From Legionella wadsworthii DSM 21896 = ATCC 33877 (lineage in GTDB: Bacteria; Pseudomonadota; Gammaproteobacteria; Legionellales; Legionellaceae), in NCBI RefSeq assembly GCF_000701265.1, contig NZ_JNIA01000022.1, positions 124,001-188,000 of the forward strand: DNA of 64,000 bases, read 5' to 3'. The notes beneath the pieces were generated by a model. It saw only the letters and a program-made list of their open reading frames with translations, was not told where the DNA came from and did not search any database. Shown here one piece after another: positions 42,646 to 51,400 of the stretch; the first letter of the stretch is position 1; the number at the start of each line of letters is the position of its first letter. A program made the translations under genes and the position numbers.

Positions 42646-43718
42646 GTTACTCAATTTTAAAAAGGCTTCCTCCCGTGGATGCCATTATCCAGGAAATTCC
42701 TTTATCACTTTCAGCACATCATCAAATTGCCCGGGATAGGGAAGAAGTCAAAGCCATTTTAGAAGGCCGTGATAAGAGATTACTGATGATAGTGGGACCT
42801 TGTTCCGCTTGGCCCAAACCTGCTGTTTTAGAATATGCCAAACGTCTGGTTCAGTTAAATAAATTATTAAAAAATGAATTAAAAATAATTATGCGGGTTT
42901 ATATTCAAAAACCCAGGACTACAAAAGGATGGACAGGACCCGTAAATCAGCCCGATGTATTTGCTTCGCCGGATATTGCAGCAGGAATCAAATACGCTCG
43001 AGATATGATGATCCAAGTCATCGAAATGGGTCTCCCTATTGCTGATGAAGCTTTATTTACCCACAATGCCAAAGGATTTCTCGAACTACTTTCGTGGGTT
43101 GCGATTGGCGCACGCAGTTCAGAGGATCAGGAGCATCGCATTTTTGCCTCTGCATTGGATTGTGCAGTGGGTTTGAAAAATCCAACCCATGGTTCATTAA
43201 CTGTCGGTGTCAATAGTATTATCGCCTCCCAACATGACCATGTCGCTGTCTTTGATGGATATGAAGTGAAAACCCATGGTAATCCGCATGCCCATCTTGT
43301 TCTAAGAGGCTCCAATAACGAACCCAACTATTCCAATGCCCATCTCCAGGAAGTAAAACGCACTATGGATCTGCATCAAATAATCAATCCTTCGGTCATC
43401 ATCGATGTAAGCCATGATAACTGCTTGGTTAACGGGAAAAAAAATCATCACTTACAGCCCTCTATTGTGCTGAATATTTTAGAAAATATAAAAAATGATC
43501 CCGATTTAAATACATTGGTGAAAGGGTTCATGATTGAAAGCTTCATCAAAGAAGGCAATCAAAAAGTGGATCCCCTGCATCCTGAGTCGTTGGATTTAAA
43601 TGGTCTGTCAATTACTGATCCTTGCTTGAGTTGGGAACAAACAGAAGCTTTTCTTTTGGGATTAGCAAAATTAAGGTCTTTGGAAAAGAAAGAATGCCCT
43701 ATGGAGGAACTGATATGA
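42642..43718 (+). CDS. aroG: 3-deoxy-7-phosphoheptulonate (DAHP) synthase, class I
   Basis: ATG 42642 has a strong GGAGGGG ribosome site. The 358-residue enzyme condenses phosphoenolpyruvate and erythrose 4-phosphate, the first step of aromatic biosynthesis. Class I landmarks are intact: VGPCS with metal ligand Cys54, KPRTTKGWTGP, SSEDQEHR, GSNNEPNY, the metal His in IIDVSHDN, Glu in IESFIKEGNQ, and the Asp in SITDPCLSWEQTE. In VGPCSAWPKP the usual HD after PCSI is altered. It is first of four overlapping genes for phenylalanine, behind a Phe attenuator, so it is probably the Phe-regulated isozyme. aroG/aroF/aroH cannot be told apart by reading. Confidence 0.9.
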   Translation: MSYSILKRLPPVDAIIQEIPLSLSAHHQIARDREEVKAILEGRDKRLLMIVGPCSAWPKPAVLEYAKRLVQLNKLLKNELKIIMRVYIQKPRTTKGWTGPVNQPDVFASPDIAAGIKYARDMMIQVIEMGLPIADEALFTHNAKGFLELLSWVAIGARSSEDQEHRIFASALDCAVGLKNPTHGSLTVGVNSIIASQHDHVAVFDGYEVKTHGNPHAHLVLRGSNNEPNYSNAHLQEVKRTMDLHQIINPSVIIDVSHDNCLVNGKKNHHLQPSIVLNILENIKNDPDLNTLVKGFMIESFIKEGNQKVDPLHPESLDLNGLSITDPCLSWEQTEAFLLGLAKLRSLEKKECPMEELI

Positions 43719-44302
43719 CTATTTCATTTGGTATTTCAGGCGATGCAGGCTCATTTTCTGAAGAAGCCGCTTTAATTTATGTCCATAAAAAAGGGATTAA
43801 ATCCTCTATGATTCACTTACTCGATATGGAAGGAGTACTCGATGCACTCGAACAAGGGATCATTGAACTGGGCATCATCCCTGTCGTAAATCTTATTGGA
43901 GGATTGGTGACCCCCGCTTTTCAGGCCATGGGACGCCATCTGTTTACACCTATTGATGAGTTATGGCATGAAATAAATCAATGTTTGCTGGTGAAACCTG
44001 GAATTCAGTTTCATCAAATCAAGCATATCGTGTCACATCCTCAAGGGTTAGCCCAATGTCGACAATTTTTGGAAAAAAAATTCAAAGAAGCGAAAAAGAT
44101 AGAATGGGTTGATACAGCAAAAGCGGCAAAGGATCTCGCACACCATGTATTACCTGCACACTCAGCTGTTATAGCACCGGCCCGATGTGCGGAACTTTAT
44201 GGGTTAGAAATCCTGGCAAAAAATATTCAAGACAGGCAACCGAATCGAACCGCTTTCATTATAGCCACAAAACCCAAAGATAATGAATGGCTTCTCAAGT
44301 AA
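43715..44302 (+). CDS. pheA: Prephenate dehydratase lacking the ACT regulatory domain
   Basis: ATG 43715 overlaps the DAHP synthase stop (ATGA). The 195-residue protein has the two PDT lobes: FGISGDAGSFSEEAALIYVH at the start, VSHPQGLAQCRQFLEKKF near residue 105, and NRTAFIIAT at the end in place of the usual N-x-T-R-F. It converts prephenate to phenylpyruvate. Typical enzymes are about 280 residues with an ACT domain that binds Phe for feedback; this one ends after the catalytic domain. Control by Phe would thus rest on the attenuator and possibly the DAHP synthase. The symbol denotes PDT activity only; here it is not fused to chorismate mutase. Confidence 0.85.
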   Translation: MTISFGISGDAGSFSEEAALIYVHKKGIKSSMIHLLDMEGVLDALEQGIIELGIIPVVNLIGGLVTPAFQAMGRHLFTPIDELWHEINQCLLVKPGIQFHQIKHIVSHPQGLAQCRQFLEKKFKEAKKIEWVDTAKAAKDLAHHVLPAHSAVIAPARCAELYGLEILAKNIQDRQPNRTAFIIATKPKDNEWLLK

Positions 44303-44312
44303 GGTGATAATC

Positions 44313-44573
44313 ATGGATACTCTAGAAGAATTGAGAAAACAAATTGAAGTCACAGACGAATGCATCATTGAAATACTTGCGAAACGTCAGGAGCTTTCAA
44401 AACAAATTGGCGTTTTAAAATCAAAAGAAGGTAAAAAAATACTTGATAGATCTCGGGAAAAACAATTGTTCCGTTATTATGAGCAGTTGTGTAAGCAATA
44501 CCATTTACCAGAGGAATTTATCCACCGTTTATTTAAATTAATCATTTCGAACTCCAGGAAGGTACAAAAATAA
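44313..44573 (+). CDS. Chorismate mutase (AroQ class)
   Basis: ATG 44313 has AAGGTGA upstream. The 86-residue all-helical protein shows the AroQ pattern: LRKQIEVTDECIIEILAKRQ, LSKQIGVLKSKEGKKILDRS, REKQLFRYYEQLC. These supply Arg11-type, Arg28-type and Lys39-type active-site residues. It rearranges chorismate to prephenate, the substrate of the preceding dehydratase. In enterobacteria this domain is fused to the dehydratase; here it is separate. Confidence 0.88.
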   Translation: MDTLEELRKQIEVTDECIIEILAKRQELSKQIGVLKSKEGKKILDRSREKQLFRYYEQLCKQYHLPEEFIHRLFKLIISNSRKVQK

Positions 44574-45763
44574 TGAAACACTTTCGAAAAAAAAATATCC
44601 CCCAAGATTCAGCGACCGTACTGATTAACTCATTGGCACAACAAAAAATTAATGAAGGCATTCACATTTATAATTTAAGTGCAGGAGAGCCAAAACTCAT
44701 GCCTCATCCTGATATCGTTTCGGCAGTCACGCAGGCATTAGAAAAAGGACACACCCTTTATCCTCCAGTAGCCGGAATTCCGAAATTAAGAAGTCTGGCA
44801 AGTCAGTGGATGAATGAGTTTTACTATTGCTCTTTCGAAAAGGAAAATTGTCTTGTTGTGAATGGAGGCAAGTTCGGTCTTTATTTAGTACTGCAATTAT
44901 TGATGGAGGAGGATGATGAAATCATTATTCCTTCCCCCTTTTGGGTTTCCTACCCTGCCCTGGCCAAATTGTTTGGCGGCATACCTGTTTTTGTTGAAAC
45001 TCAGGAAACTGAAGGCTGGAAGCTGACTCCTCAAGCACTAAAAGATGCATGCACTACAAAAAGTAAATTTCTTATTTTAAATAATGCCAGCAATCCAACT
45101 GGCGCATTATATACTCAATCAGAACTTCAGGCGTTAATAGAAACTGCTCGAGAACATGATCTTTTTATTATTGCCGATGAAGTTTATAGTGCTTTGACTT
45201 ACGATAAGCATCACTATATCTCCTGTGGTTCTTTTCCGGAGTTTAAAGACAGAGTCATTATTATTCAAAGTTGTTCTAAAAATTTCTCAATGACGGGTTG
45301 GCGAATAGGTTTTGTTTTTGCAGAACAGCCTCTCATCCAGGCACTAACCTCTTTAATAAGTCAAAGTACAAGCGGTGTTACTAGCATAAGTCAATGGGCA
45401 GCTGTTGGTGCTTTCCAGGAAGTGAATCAGATAAGCGCTGAGGTACAACAATGCATGCAACAAAGACGAGACATACTCATTGATGCATTTCAAAAGTATT
45501 TTGCCCTTTCTATAAAACCTCCCAAATCTTCCCTTTATGTATTTATTTCTTTAAAAAACCTTGGATCCAAGTTGCAAGATTCTACAGAATTTTGTAAACG
45601 GGCTTTGGACGAGGCCCATGTTGCGCTGGTTCCTGGCGTTGCATTTGGTAAAGAAGGTTATGTCCGTTTGTCTTTTGGCGGATGCGAAACGGATTTAGTT
45701 TCTGGCATTCATGCTTTGGCGCAATGGCTGCAATCATCCTCACGCAAAAATTACTCTCCTTAA
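44573..45763 (+). CDS. Class I/II pyridoxal-phosphate aminotransferase (aromatic/aspartate type)
   Basis: The ATG overlaps the chorismate mutase stop by one base. The 396-residue enzyme has fold-type I landmarks: LNNASNPTGALYTQSEL, IIADEVYSALTY, SCSKNFSMTGWRIGF with the Schiff-base Lys, and VRLSFGGCE near the end with the carboxylate-binding Arg. In this operon it most likely aminates phenylpyruvate to phenylalanine with glutamate or aspartate as donor. It completes the pathway from chorismate. A REP-like element follows 10 bases downstream. Confidence 0.88.
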   Translation: MKHFRKKNIPQDSATVLINSLAQQKINEGIHIYNLSAGEPKLMPHPDIVSAVTQALEKGHTLYPPVAGIPKLRSLASQWMNEFYYCSFEKENCLVVNGGKFGLYLVLQLLMEEDDEIIIPSPFWVSYPALAKLFGGIPVFVETQETEGWKLTPQALKDACTTKSKFLILNNASNPTGALYTQSELQALIETAREHDLFIIADEVYSALTYDKHHYISCGSFPEFKDRVIIIQSCSKNFSMTGWRIGFVFAEQPLIQALTSLISQSTSGVTSISQWAAVGAFQEVNQISAEVQQCMQQRRDILIDAFQKYFALSIKPPKSSLYVFISLKNLGSKLQDSTEFCKRALDEAHVALVPGVAFGKEGYVRLSFGGCETDLVSGIHALAQWLQSSSRKNYSP

Positions 45764-45773
45764 TCATTTGACC

Positions 45774-45852
45774 TCACCGCTAAGGCGGGAATCCATCCCT
45801 CAAACAAAGCAATGAATTTATTGGATGAATAGATTCCCGACTGCGGGGAAAA
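45774..45852. repeat. REP-like element after the phenylalanine operon
   Basis: GGCGGGAATCCATC and GATGAATAGATTCCCG form inverted arms about 25 bases apart, with CAAACAAAG between them. The same core and the CAAACAAAG tail occur at 55052-55090. It may stabilise or end the operon mRNA. Confidence 0.5.
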
Positions 45853-46006
45853 GTCAAACAGGTTTATAGGGAAGCAGTGAAGAAATCCATCAGATAAAAA
45901 TAAAAAATTCTACTAAAATCTATACTATTCCTAGTAATTTATTTTATAAAGAAGAAAGAATGAAACAGCTCAACTCATTAAATGAGATAACAACTGGAGT
46001 CAATGG

Positions 46007-46939
46007 ATGTCTCACAACCACAATCATGCAATAGCTTCCAATCAAAATAAAAAATATCTTTGGGGAGCATTTGTTTTAACCACAAGCTATTTAATTATTG
46101 AAGTGGTTGGGGGGCTTATTACTGGAAGCTTGGCGCTTCTATCTGATGCAGCACATATGCTTACTGATGCCAGTGCCTTAGCTATTTCATTAACTGCAAC
46201 TTACCTATCCGATCGACCTGCCAACTCTCGTAAAACGTTTGGATATTATCGTTTCGAAATACTCGCAGCAGCATTCAATGCCATTTTGCTGTTTTTGGTG
46301 GCGATATATATAGTGTATGAAGCATACCAACGACTTTATGCGCCCACCAGCATACAAACCTTAGGCATGTTGATCATTGCAGTCATTGGTTTATTGGTTA
46401 ATTTAATGAGCATGCGCTTACTTGCTAGTGGAAAAGACAACAGCCTCAATGTCAAAAGTGCTTATCTTGAAGTCTGGAGCGACATGCTGGGTTCTGTTGG
46501 TGTCATTATTGGCGCGTTAATTATTCGCTGGACTGGATATGAATGGGTCGATTCTGCGATTGCCATCGCAATCGGTTTATGGGTTTTGCCCCGCACCTGG
46601 ATTTTATTAAAAGAAACTGTGAATATTCTTCTCGAGGGCGTGCCAGAAGGAATGGATGTAGAAGAAATACAAACTGAAATATGTCGTATTCCTGGAATTC
46701 TTGGTGTTCACGATTTTCATCTATGGTCATTAACCAGTGGGAAACCAAGTCTCACTGCCCACATCGTTTATGATAAAGCATATGACCATTCAGAACATTT
46801 ACTACCTTTGCTCCAAGAAATACTTGCTACTAAATTCTCGGTCTTTCATACCACCTTTCAATTTGAGCATAAGCCTTGCCAACACATCGGCATTGGTTGC
46901 AATTATAAAAAAACTGAAGATCATCCCCAAGAGTTTTAG
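46007..46939 (+). CDS. czcD: Cation diffusion facilitator metal efflux protein (CzcD-like)
   Basis: GGAG precedes ATG 46007. The 310-residue protein has a His-rich N-terminus (MSHNHNHA) and six membrane segments. The metal sites are SDAAHMLTDASAL in helix II and YLEVWSDMLGSVGVI in helix V, the CzcD wording. The C-terminal cytoplasmic domain has HDFHLWSLTSGKPSLTAHIV. It exports Zn2+, Co2+ or Cd2+ using the proton gradient. The context shows no metal regulator. Confidence 0.9.
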   Translation: MSHNHNHAIASNQNKKYLWGAFVLTTSYLIIEVVGGLITGSLALLSDAAHMLTDASALAISLTATYLSDRPANSRKTFGYYRFEILAAAFNAILLFLVAIYIVYEAYQRLYAPTSIQTLGMLIIAVIGLLVNLMSMRLLASGKDNSLNVKSAYLEVWSDMLGSVGVIIGALIIRWTGYEWVDSAIAIAIGLWVLPRTWILLKETVNILLEGVPEGMDVEEIQTEICRIPGILGVHDFHLWSLTSGKPSLTAHIVYDKAYDHSEHLLPLLQEILATKFSVFHTTFQFEHKPCQHIGIGCNYKKTEDHPQEF

Positions 46940-46968
46940 CCAAGCTCACGGGGGAAACGCGGCGGATG

Positions 46969-47613
46969 TTAAGAGGATTTTTTCATTACAGATAGAAACA
47001 GTTCAGAATTCAAAAAAAATGCGACCCATTCTTTTAAGAATTTGTATTCACTGTCTTCAAACCAATTGGGATCCACCATATAAAATTGTCTGATAAAGGG
47101 AAATAAAGCCACATCTGCCATACTGATATTATCTGCAAAAAGAAAGCGATGTTTCCTTAATAAGGATTCGAGTATTTCTAAATATTCTCGGGCTTGGTTA
47201 CGATAATAAAGAGGCTCTTTAGCTGACTTTTGAGGATATTTATATCCATCCAGTAGAGGCTTGAATTCAAAATCATTAAGAGACACTATATTTTGACACG
47301 CCTCTTTGATATGAGCAGAGAACCATCCTTCCGGGTCGGATTGTGCTAAGGCCCACTTCATAATTTCTATGCTTTCATCAATCACATGGCCATTGTTTAA
47401 AATGAGGACAGGGACGGTCCCTTTAGGAGAAGCAAGCAACATTTCTTGTGGCTTGTTCTTTAAGTCGACCTCTCGTTGTTCGACCTTAATCTTGCAGTAC
47501 GCCAATGCCATTCTTGCCCTGATTGCATAAGGGCATCGTCTAAAAGTATAAAGAATGGGAAAATTCACTGGATTAGATACCTTTGGGTTAGTACGCGATA
47601 AATAAAAGGACAT
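46969..47613 (-). CDS. Glutathione S-transferase
   Basis: ATG 47613 is preferred over the TTG at 47625. The 214 residues contain a thioredoxin-like N-domain with the Cys-type active site FRRCPYAIRARMAL, VDLKNKPQEML, the cis-Pro in GTVPVLIL, and DESIEIMKWA for glutathione binding. An all-helical C-domain with DNISMADVALFPFIRQF follows. Cys-Pro at the helix start suggests an omega/Lambda or glutaredoxin-like GST. The substrate is unknown. Confidence 0.88.
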   Translation of the reverse strand: MSFYLSRTNPKVSNPVNFPILYTFRRCPYAIRARMALAYCKIKVEQREVDLKNKPQEMLLASPKGTVPVLILNNGHVIDESIEIMKWALAQSDPEGWFSAHIKEACQNIVSLNDFEFKPLLDGYKYPQKSAKEPLYYRNQAREYLEILESLLRKHRFLFADNISMADVALFPFIRQFYMVDPNWFEDSEYKFLKEWVAFFLNSELFLSVMKKSS

Positions 47614-47762
47614 GGCTGCTTGCAAATGATAATGGACTATGCACCCACTGACAATAAGCTAAAGACTGCTTCTGAATTTAATTGATACATAATGTTGTAT
47701 TTTTGAATTTTATTTTCATTTTCAGTATAATTGAAGTCCAATTTGCGATATAAAGGCACAGC

Positions 47763-48656
47763 ATGGCAAAGATAACTGTAACTGAAGCGGAGCAAGTATT
47801 GGTTTTACTTGATACAGAAAATATAAGACTAAGTGACATTTCAGAATATTTTAAAAAGTTATCACAATATAATAAGCTTGATGAGGCTTTAGAATTATTA
47901 TCCAATTTAAATGGAAAAGAAGATTGGCGTGCCGCAATACTCTTTAATGGTTTAAAAAAGAAAAAGGAAGAAGCAGAGGAACCTGAATTTAATATACTCC
48001 TCGAAAAATGCAACGAGTTTGAAATCGCTTATTTATCCAATTCACAACAGATTATGAACATGGAAGGTTATCGCTGTTATCGTGTAGGAGCGGATGCCGG
48101 CGCTGGATTTAAAGCAGGTGATTTAGACATTTTAGGTACAGAGGGTCTTTTAGAGTGCACTGGTGTATTAATTACTTTAAAAGACTCAGAAGGCACCGCA
48201 TGTTATTATGTAGGTCATTTATTCAGCAATCGAACAACTCGCCTGGAAGTGACAGAAGAGCTGAATCGAATTTTATCAGACATACAAAAACTTACGAATC
48301 GAAAGCTCAAATGGTCCGCTTTAGCTGGTCAAGTGACCTTAATCGGCCCGGGGTCAAGCACCGAACCACCTAGTCTTTGTTTCAGACAGACCTTCAAGCT
48401 GTTAACCCAAGAAGGTGCCAAACCAGTACCGTTATTTGGGAGCAGTGTGGCTTTTAATTTAACTGGAAAAGGAGATTCAATTGTATTGAATCCTATCGGC
48501 CAATTAAATCAAGGGTCTCAATCGAGAGCTCCAAGGATAGCACACGGAGATTTTTCTCCACTTAAAGAGACAAGTTATTTGGAAATGGCTCCTGACAAGC
48601 AATTACTTGAAGACAACCCCGAATGGCTTGCTCAAGATTTTTTTCTCAAAATTTAG
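47763..48656 (+). CDS. Protein of unknown function with CheD-like segment
   Basis: An AAGGC ribosome site precedes the ATG. The 297-residue protein starts with a helical 90-residue part. A beta-rich domain follows with LGTEGLLECTGVLITLKDSE, then ACYYVGHLFSN, and ELNRILSDIQKLTNRKLKW. This Cys...His layout, a helix, and the strand SALAGQVTLIG resemble CheD-type deamidases (TxxLGSCVxVxLxD...H...), but the identity is too weak to be sure. It could be a host-directed deamidase effector. I am confident of the gene, not the function. Confidence 0.65.
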   Translation: MAKITVTEAEQVLVLLDTENIRLSDISEYFKKLSQYNKLDEALELLSNLNGKEDWRAAILFNGLKKKKEEAEEPEFNILLEKCNEFEIAYLSNSQQIMNMEGYRCYRVGADAGAGFKAGDLDILGTEGLLECTGVLITLKDSEGTACYYVGHLFSNRTTRLEVTEELNRILSDIQKLTNRKLKWSALAGQVTLIGPGSSTEPPSLCFRQTFKLLTQEGAKPVPLFGSSVAFNLTGKGDSIVLNPIGQLNQGSQSRAPRIAHGDFSPLKETSYLEMAPDKQLLEDNPEWLAQDFFLKI

Positions 48657-48759
48657 ATATTATAGTAACTTTGCAATAAATCATTGAAAATTTCAGGATG
48701 TCATTGAAGTGGTTTTGGGTACCCTCTATAATTTCCCATAATTACCAGAAGGACAAATT

Positions 48760-49065
48760 ATGAAAATAGATGAAAATGACAAATCCACACTCAGCAATGA
48801 AGATTATACCAAAGCAATGAATTTTATTGGCCAAAATTTATTGGCTGCACTGGTTCAATCGCTAGAAAAATTACCGCCTCCTTTACGTGATAGCAATGTG
48901 ATATCACAGGCATTATCTGCATTTTTAGCAAATATCATCCACAAACAATTTCCTGGAGATAGCACCGCTTGTCAAAAAATGCTTGAAGCATTAAATCAAC
49001 TCGTTAAATTAAGATTAGAAAGTTTCTCTCAGGTAGAAAAGAAAACCGAAGCACCTGCAGAGTAA
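48760..49065 (+). CDS. Small helical protein of unknown function
   Basis: AAGGA precedes ATG 48760. The 101 residues form amphipathic helices (LLAALVQSLEKLPPPLRDSN, ALSAFLANIIHKQFPG) with an acidic end (EKKTEAPAE). No membrane segment or motif recognised. Confidence 0.65.
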   Translation: MKIDENDKSTLSNEDYTKAMNFIGQNLLAALVQSLEKLPPPLRDSNVISQALSAFLANIIHKQFPGDSTACQKMLEALNQLVKLRLESFSQVEKKTEAPAE

Positions 49066-49143
49066 ATAATCCTTTTGCCAGTTTAAGTCCAGCTCACTTT
49101 AGATTACACTCTATTGTTCAAAGGGAATATTTTGGAGTTTGCT

Positions 49144-49542
49144 ATGGATGCTCAAAATAATTACAAAATACTGCGGGTTGTTTTAGTCATCATTGGATTG
49201 GCTCTTATTTTCGGTCTGTATCCTTTGACTGTTTTGTGGCCTTCTGGCTGGGCTTGGCATCATACTGGGCAAAATCTTTACCTACAGATGATTTTAGGAA
49301 TTTATGCCACTTTGGGTGTATTTTTAATCATGGCTGCTAAAAATCCACTGCAACATTTAAGTTTAATTTGGTTCACTGTTTGGTCCAGTATTGTACATGG
49401 CGGCATTATGGCAATCCAATCCTTTTATTACCCACAACATGTCGCTCACTTATATGGAGATGTTCCAGCTTTATTTATCATCGCCATAGTCTTAGCCATT
49501 TTGACACCGCGTCGAAATATCAGAGATCCAAATGTAAAATAG
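49144..49542 (+). CDS. Four-helix membrane protein (DUF6632-like)
   Basis: ATG 49144 has GGAG seven bases upstream; the TTG at 49114 is rejected. The 132 residues contain four membrane segments, with polar residues WPSGWAWHH between the first two and a conserved-looking WFTVWSSIVHGGIMAIQSF in the third. The pattern suits the small integral membrane family DUF6632, whose role is unknown. Confidence 0.7.
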   Translation: MDAQNNYKILRVVLVIIGLALIFGLYPLTVLWPSGWAWHHTGQNLYLQMILGIYATLGVFLIMAAKNPLQHLSLIWFTVWSSIVHGGIMAIQSFYYPQHVAHLYGDVPALFIIAIVLAILTPRRNIRDPNVK

Positions 49543-49650
49543 GGTCATTTCGTCGATTGCTGTTTATCGGGAACATCACATATATCATGGGGCATCCCGA
49601 TAACCAGAGAATAATACCTATCCAGGAACATATCTTTAAAAATTAGATCC

Positions 49651-50631
49651 CTACAGCCACTTTTTCTTTTTAAAAAGAAAATACAAAAATAAACCACAAA
49701 GAAAAATTAAACCTAATGCAATAAAATAACCATATTTCCAATGTAATTCCGGGATCCATTCAAAATTCATCCCGTAAATACCCGTAATTAAAGTTAACGG
49801 CAAAAAAATGGCTGCAAATGCTGCCAGTACAGCCATAGTTTCACTCATTTTTTGCATGAGTTCATTATCAATTTGTCCCAATAAACTATTTAAAAGCTCA
49901 CGGATTGAATCCACCTCATGAATAATTAAATGACTGTGGTTAGATAAATTCAACAGGGATGAGCGACAGCTTTCTGAGATAACCAAAATATTCCTACTGG
50001 TAATGCGCATGAGGATTTCCCGGATTACAATAAGGTGACGTTTAATTTGTAATGTTTGGTGTTTAACCTCGACAACCTCTTTATAAATATTCTCTTTAGT
50101 CGTTTGTAATAAACTATCGAATTGCTCCGCAATTTCCTCATAATGAAACAGAATTTTAGCATAGTCATTTATTATGCCTTCTAAAAACAAGAAAAGGATA
50201 AAACAAGGGGTTTTCGCATAACGTATGGATTTAGAACAATTGTTGTAAAAATCAGACAAAATAGGTAATTCTTTATATGAGGCTGTGAAGCAAAAATTGG
50301 AGGTAAGATGAATCATGAAATTATCCAAATTAATTTCATGATTCTCATCGAGTTCAAGTGATGCCAAGCACTTTATTTGTAGGGTCAGTGCATTATTATT
50401 ATCGATAAGATTGGATAAAGTATTTTCTTCAAAACAAAACTGAGTGATCTCTTCGGGCAATTTAAGTATTTGGGCTATCCATTGAAATGTTTCGACCTGA
50501 TTTAAATTACTATGAACCCAATAAATTTTTCCTTTCTCTTGAGAATCAATTCGCAATTTTTCTATGGCAATAGGTTTGACGCTGTGTTGGATTAAATCAA
50601 ATTCTATGGCCATAGTGTCAAAAGTATTCAT
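49651..50631 (-). CDS. corA: CorA-family divalent cation transporter
   Basis: The 326-residue protein has a soluble N-terminal funnel domain (about 260 residues) and two C-terminal membrane helices. The pore signature YGMNFEWIPEL lies at the loop between them (GMN motif), and the protein ends with a basic tail FKKKKWL. CorA pentamers take up Mg2+ (or Co2+, Ni2+), while ZntB members export Zn2+. The WIPEL loop after GMN lacks the acidic MPE of classical CorA, so the ion is not certain. Confidence 0.88.
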   Translation of the reverse strand: MNTFDTMAIEFDLIQHSVKPIAIEKLRIDSQEKGKIYWVHSNLNQVETFQWIAQILKLPEEITQFCFEENTLSNLIDNNNALTLQIKCLASLELDENHEINLDNFMIHLTSNFCFTASYKELPILSDFYNNCSKSIRYAKTPCFILFLFLEGIINDYAKILFHYEEIAEQFDSLLQTTKENIYKEVVEVKHQTLQIKRHLIVIREILMRITSRNILVISESCRSSLLNLSNHSHLIIHEVDSIRELLNSLLGQIDNELMQKMSETMAVLAAFAAIFLPLTLITGIYGMNFEWIPELHWKYGYFIALGLIFLCGLFLYFLFKKKKWL

Positions 50632-50846
50632 GGTACTGACATCCCTGGGGTTTCTTTAATTAGTATGGCCTTTTTTCCATGTTTATCAATTTTAATTTCT
50701 TTATAAAATATTCCCAGATGTTTCCTATCAAGATGGAGCTAAATATCAGATAAAACGATTGATGCATCTCAAAAATTAGGGGTGTGCATTCTTAAGCTTT
50801 TCCGCAAATTTAATTTTTTGACTAAATACCCCCCTTTATAAATCAT

Positions 50847-51334
50847 TTATAAGCAGCCAATACCTGCAGCAATCTCATCCATTTCATGTCCACTTGAACC
50901 TGCTTCAGAGGTAGGAGCGGTTCTAAAAAAAATATGGGGACTATCGAAGGTATTGTGAGTATGTGTTCCCTTTGCTTCCAGGGGGCATTCTAATAAAACA
51001 TCGAAATCCCAAAAGGGATCAAAAAGCCAATTACATGCTGGAATAAAAGTTCTTAAAGCTTTTGCTTGATGCAATCCAAAAAGATGCTGCATCTCTGGAT
51101 CTTTATATTGTTGTAATAAATGTTGCGTTCTTCTTCCGACATGTTTTTTCTTGCATATTTGGTTAAGGGTTTGTACTTATCCGACAGGGTTCCTTTTGTA
51201 TTAAAATACATCTTTAAATCTGATAAATGAACTGGTATTTCCTGGTCAAAATCTTCCATCTTCATATTGGATTGACCCTCACCTGTGACTGCATAAATTT
51301 CTTTGGGTTTTATTTCTTTGATAATTTTAATCAA
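50847..51334 (-). pseudogene. Frameshifted gene of unknown function
   Basis: From ATG 51334 the frame reads MIKIIKEIKPKEIYAVTGEG to KNMSEEERN. After about 70 codons (near 51120) the natural continuation moves by one base to HLLQQYKDPEMQHLFGLHQA, then ending SSGHEMDEIAAGIGCL at 50847. The original frame instead drifts to NIYYNNIKIQRCS and stops. The joined product would be about 162 residues. The C-terminal half has FDVLLECPLEAKGTHTHNTF. One base change would restore it, so a sequencing or recent mutation is possible. Family unknown. Confidence 0.6.
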
Positions 51335-51400
51335 TGTTTCGCACCCTGCATTTGATCAGCTTAATAAAATGTTCTATTGTATACTTATTGGCAATATTGT

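Noticed and set aside
47678-48013. Minus-strand 111-codon Ser/Phe-rich ORF
   Set aside because: Antisense shadow of the 47763 gene with no ribosome site.
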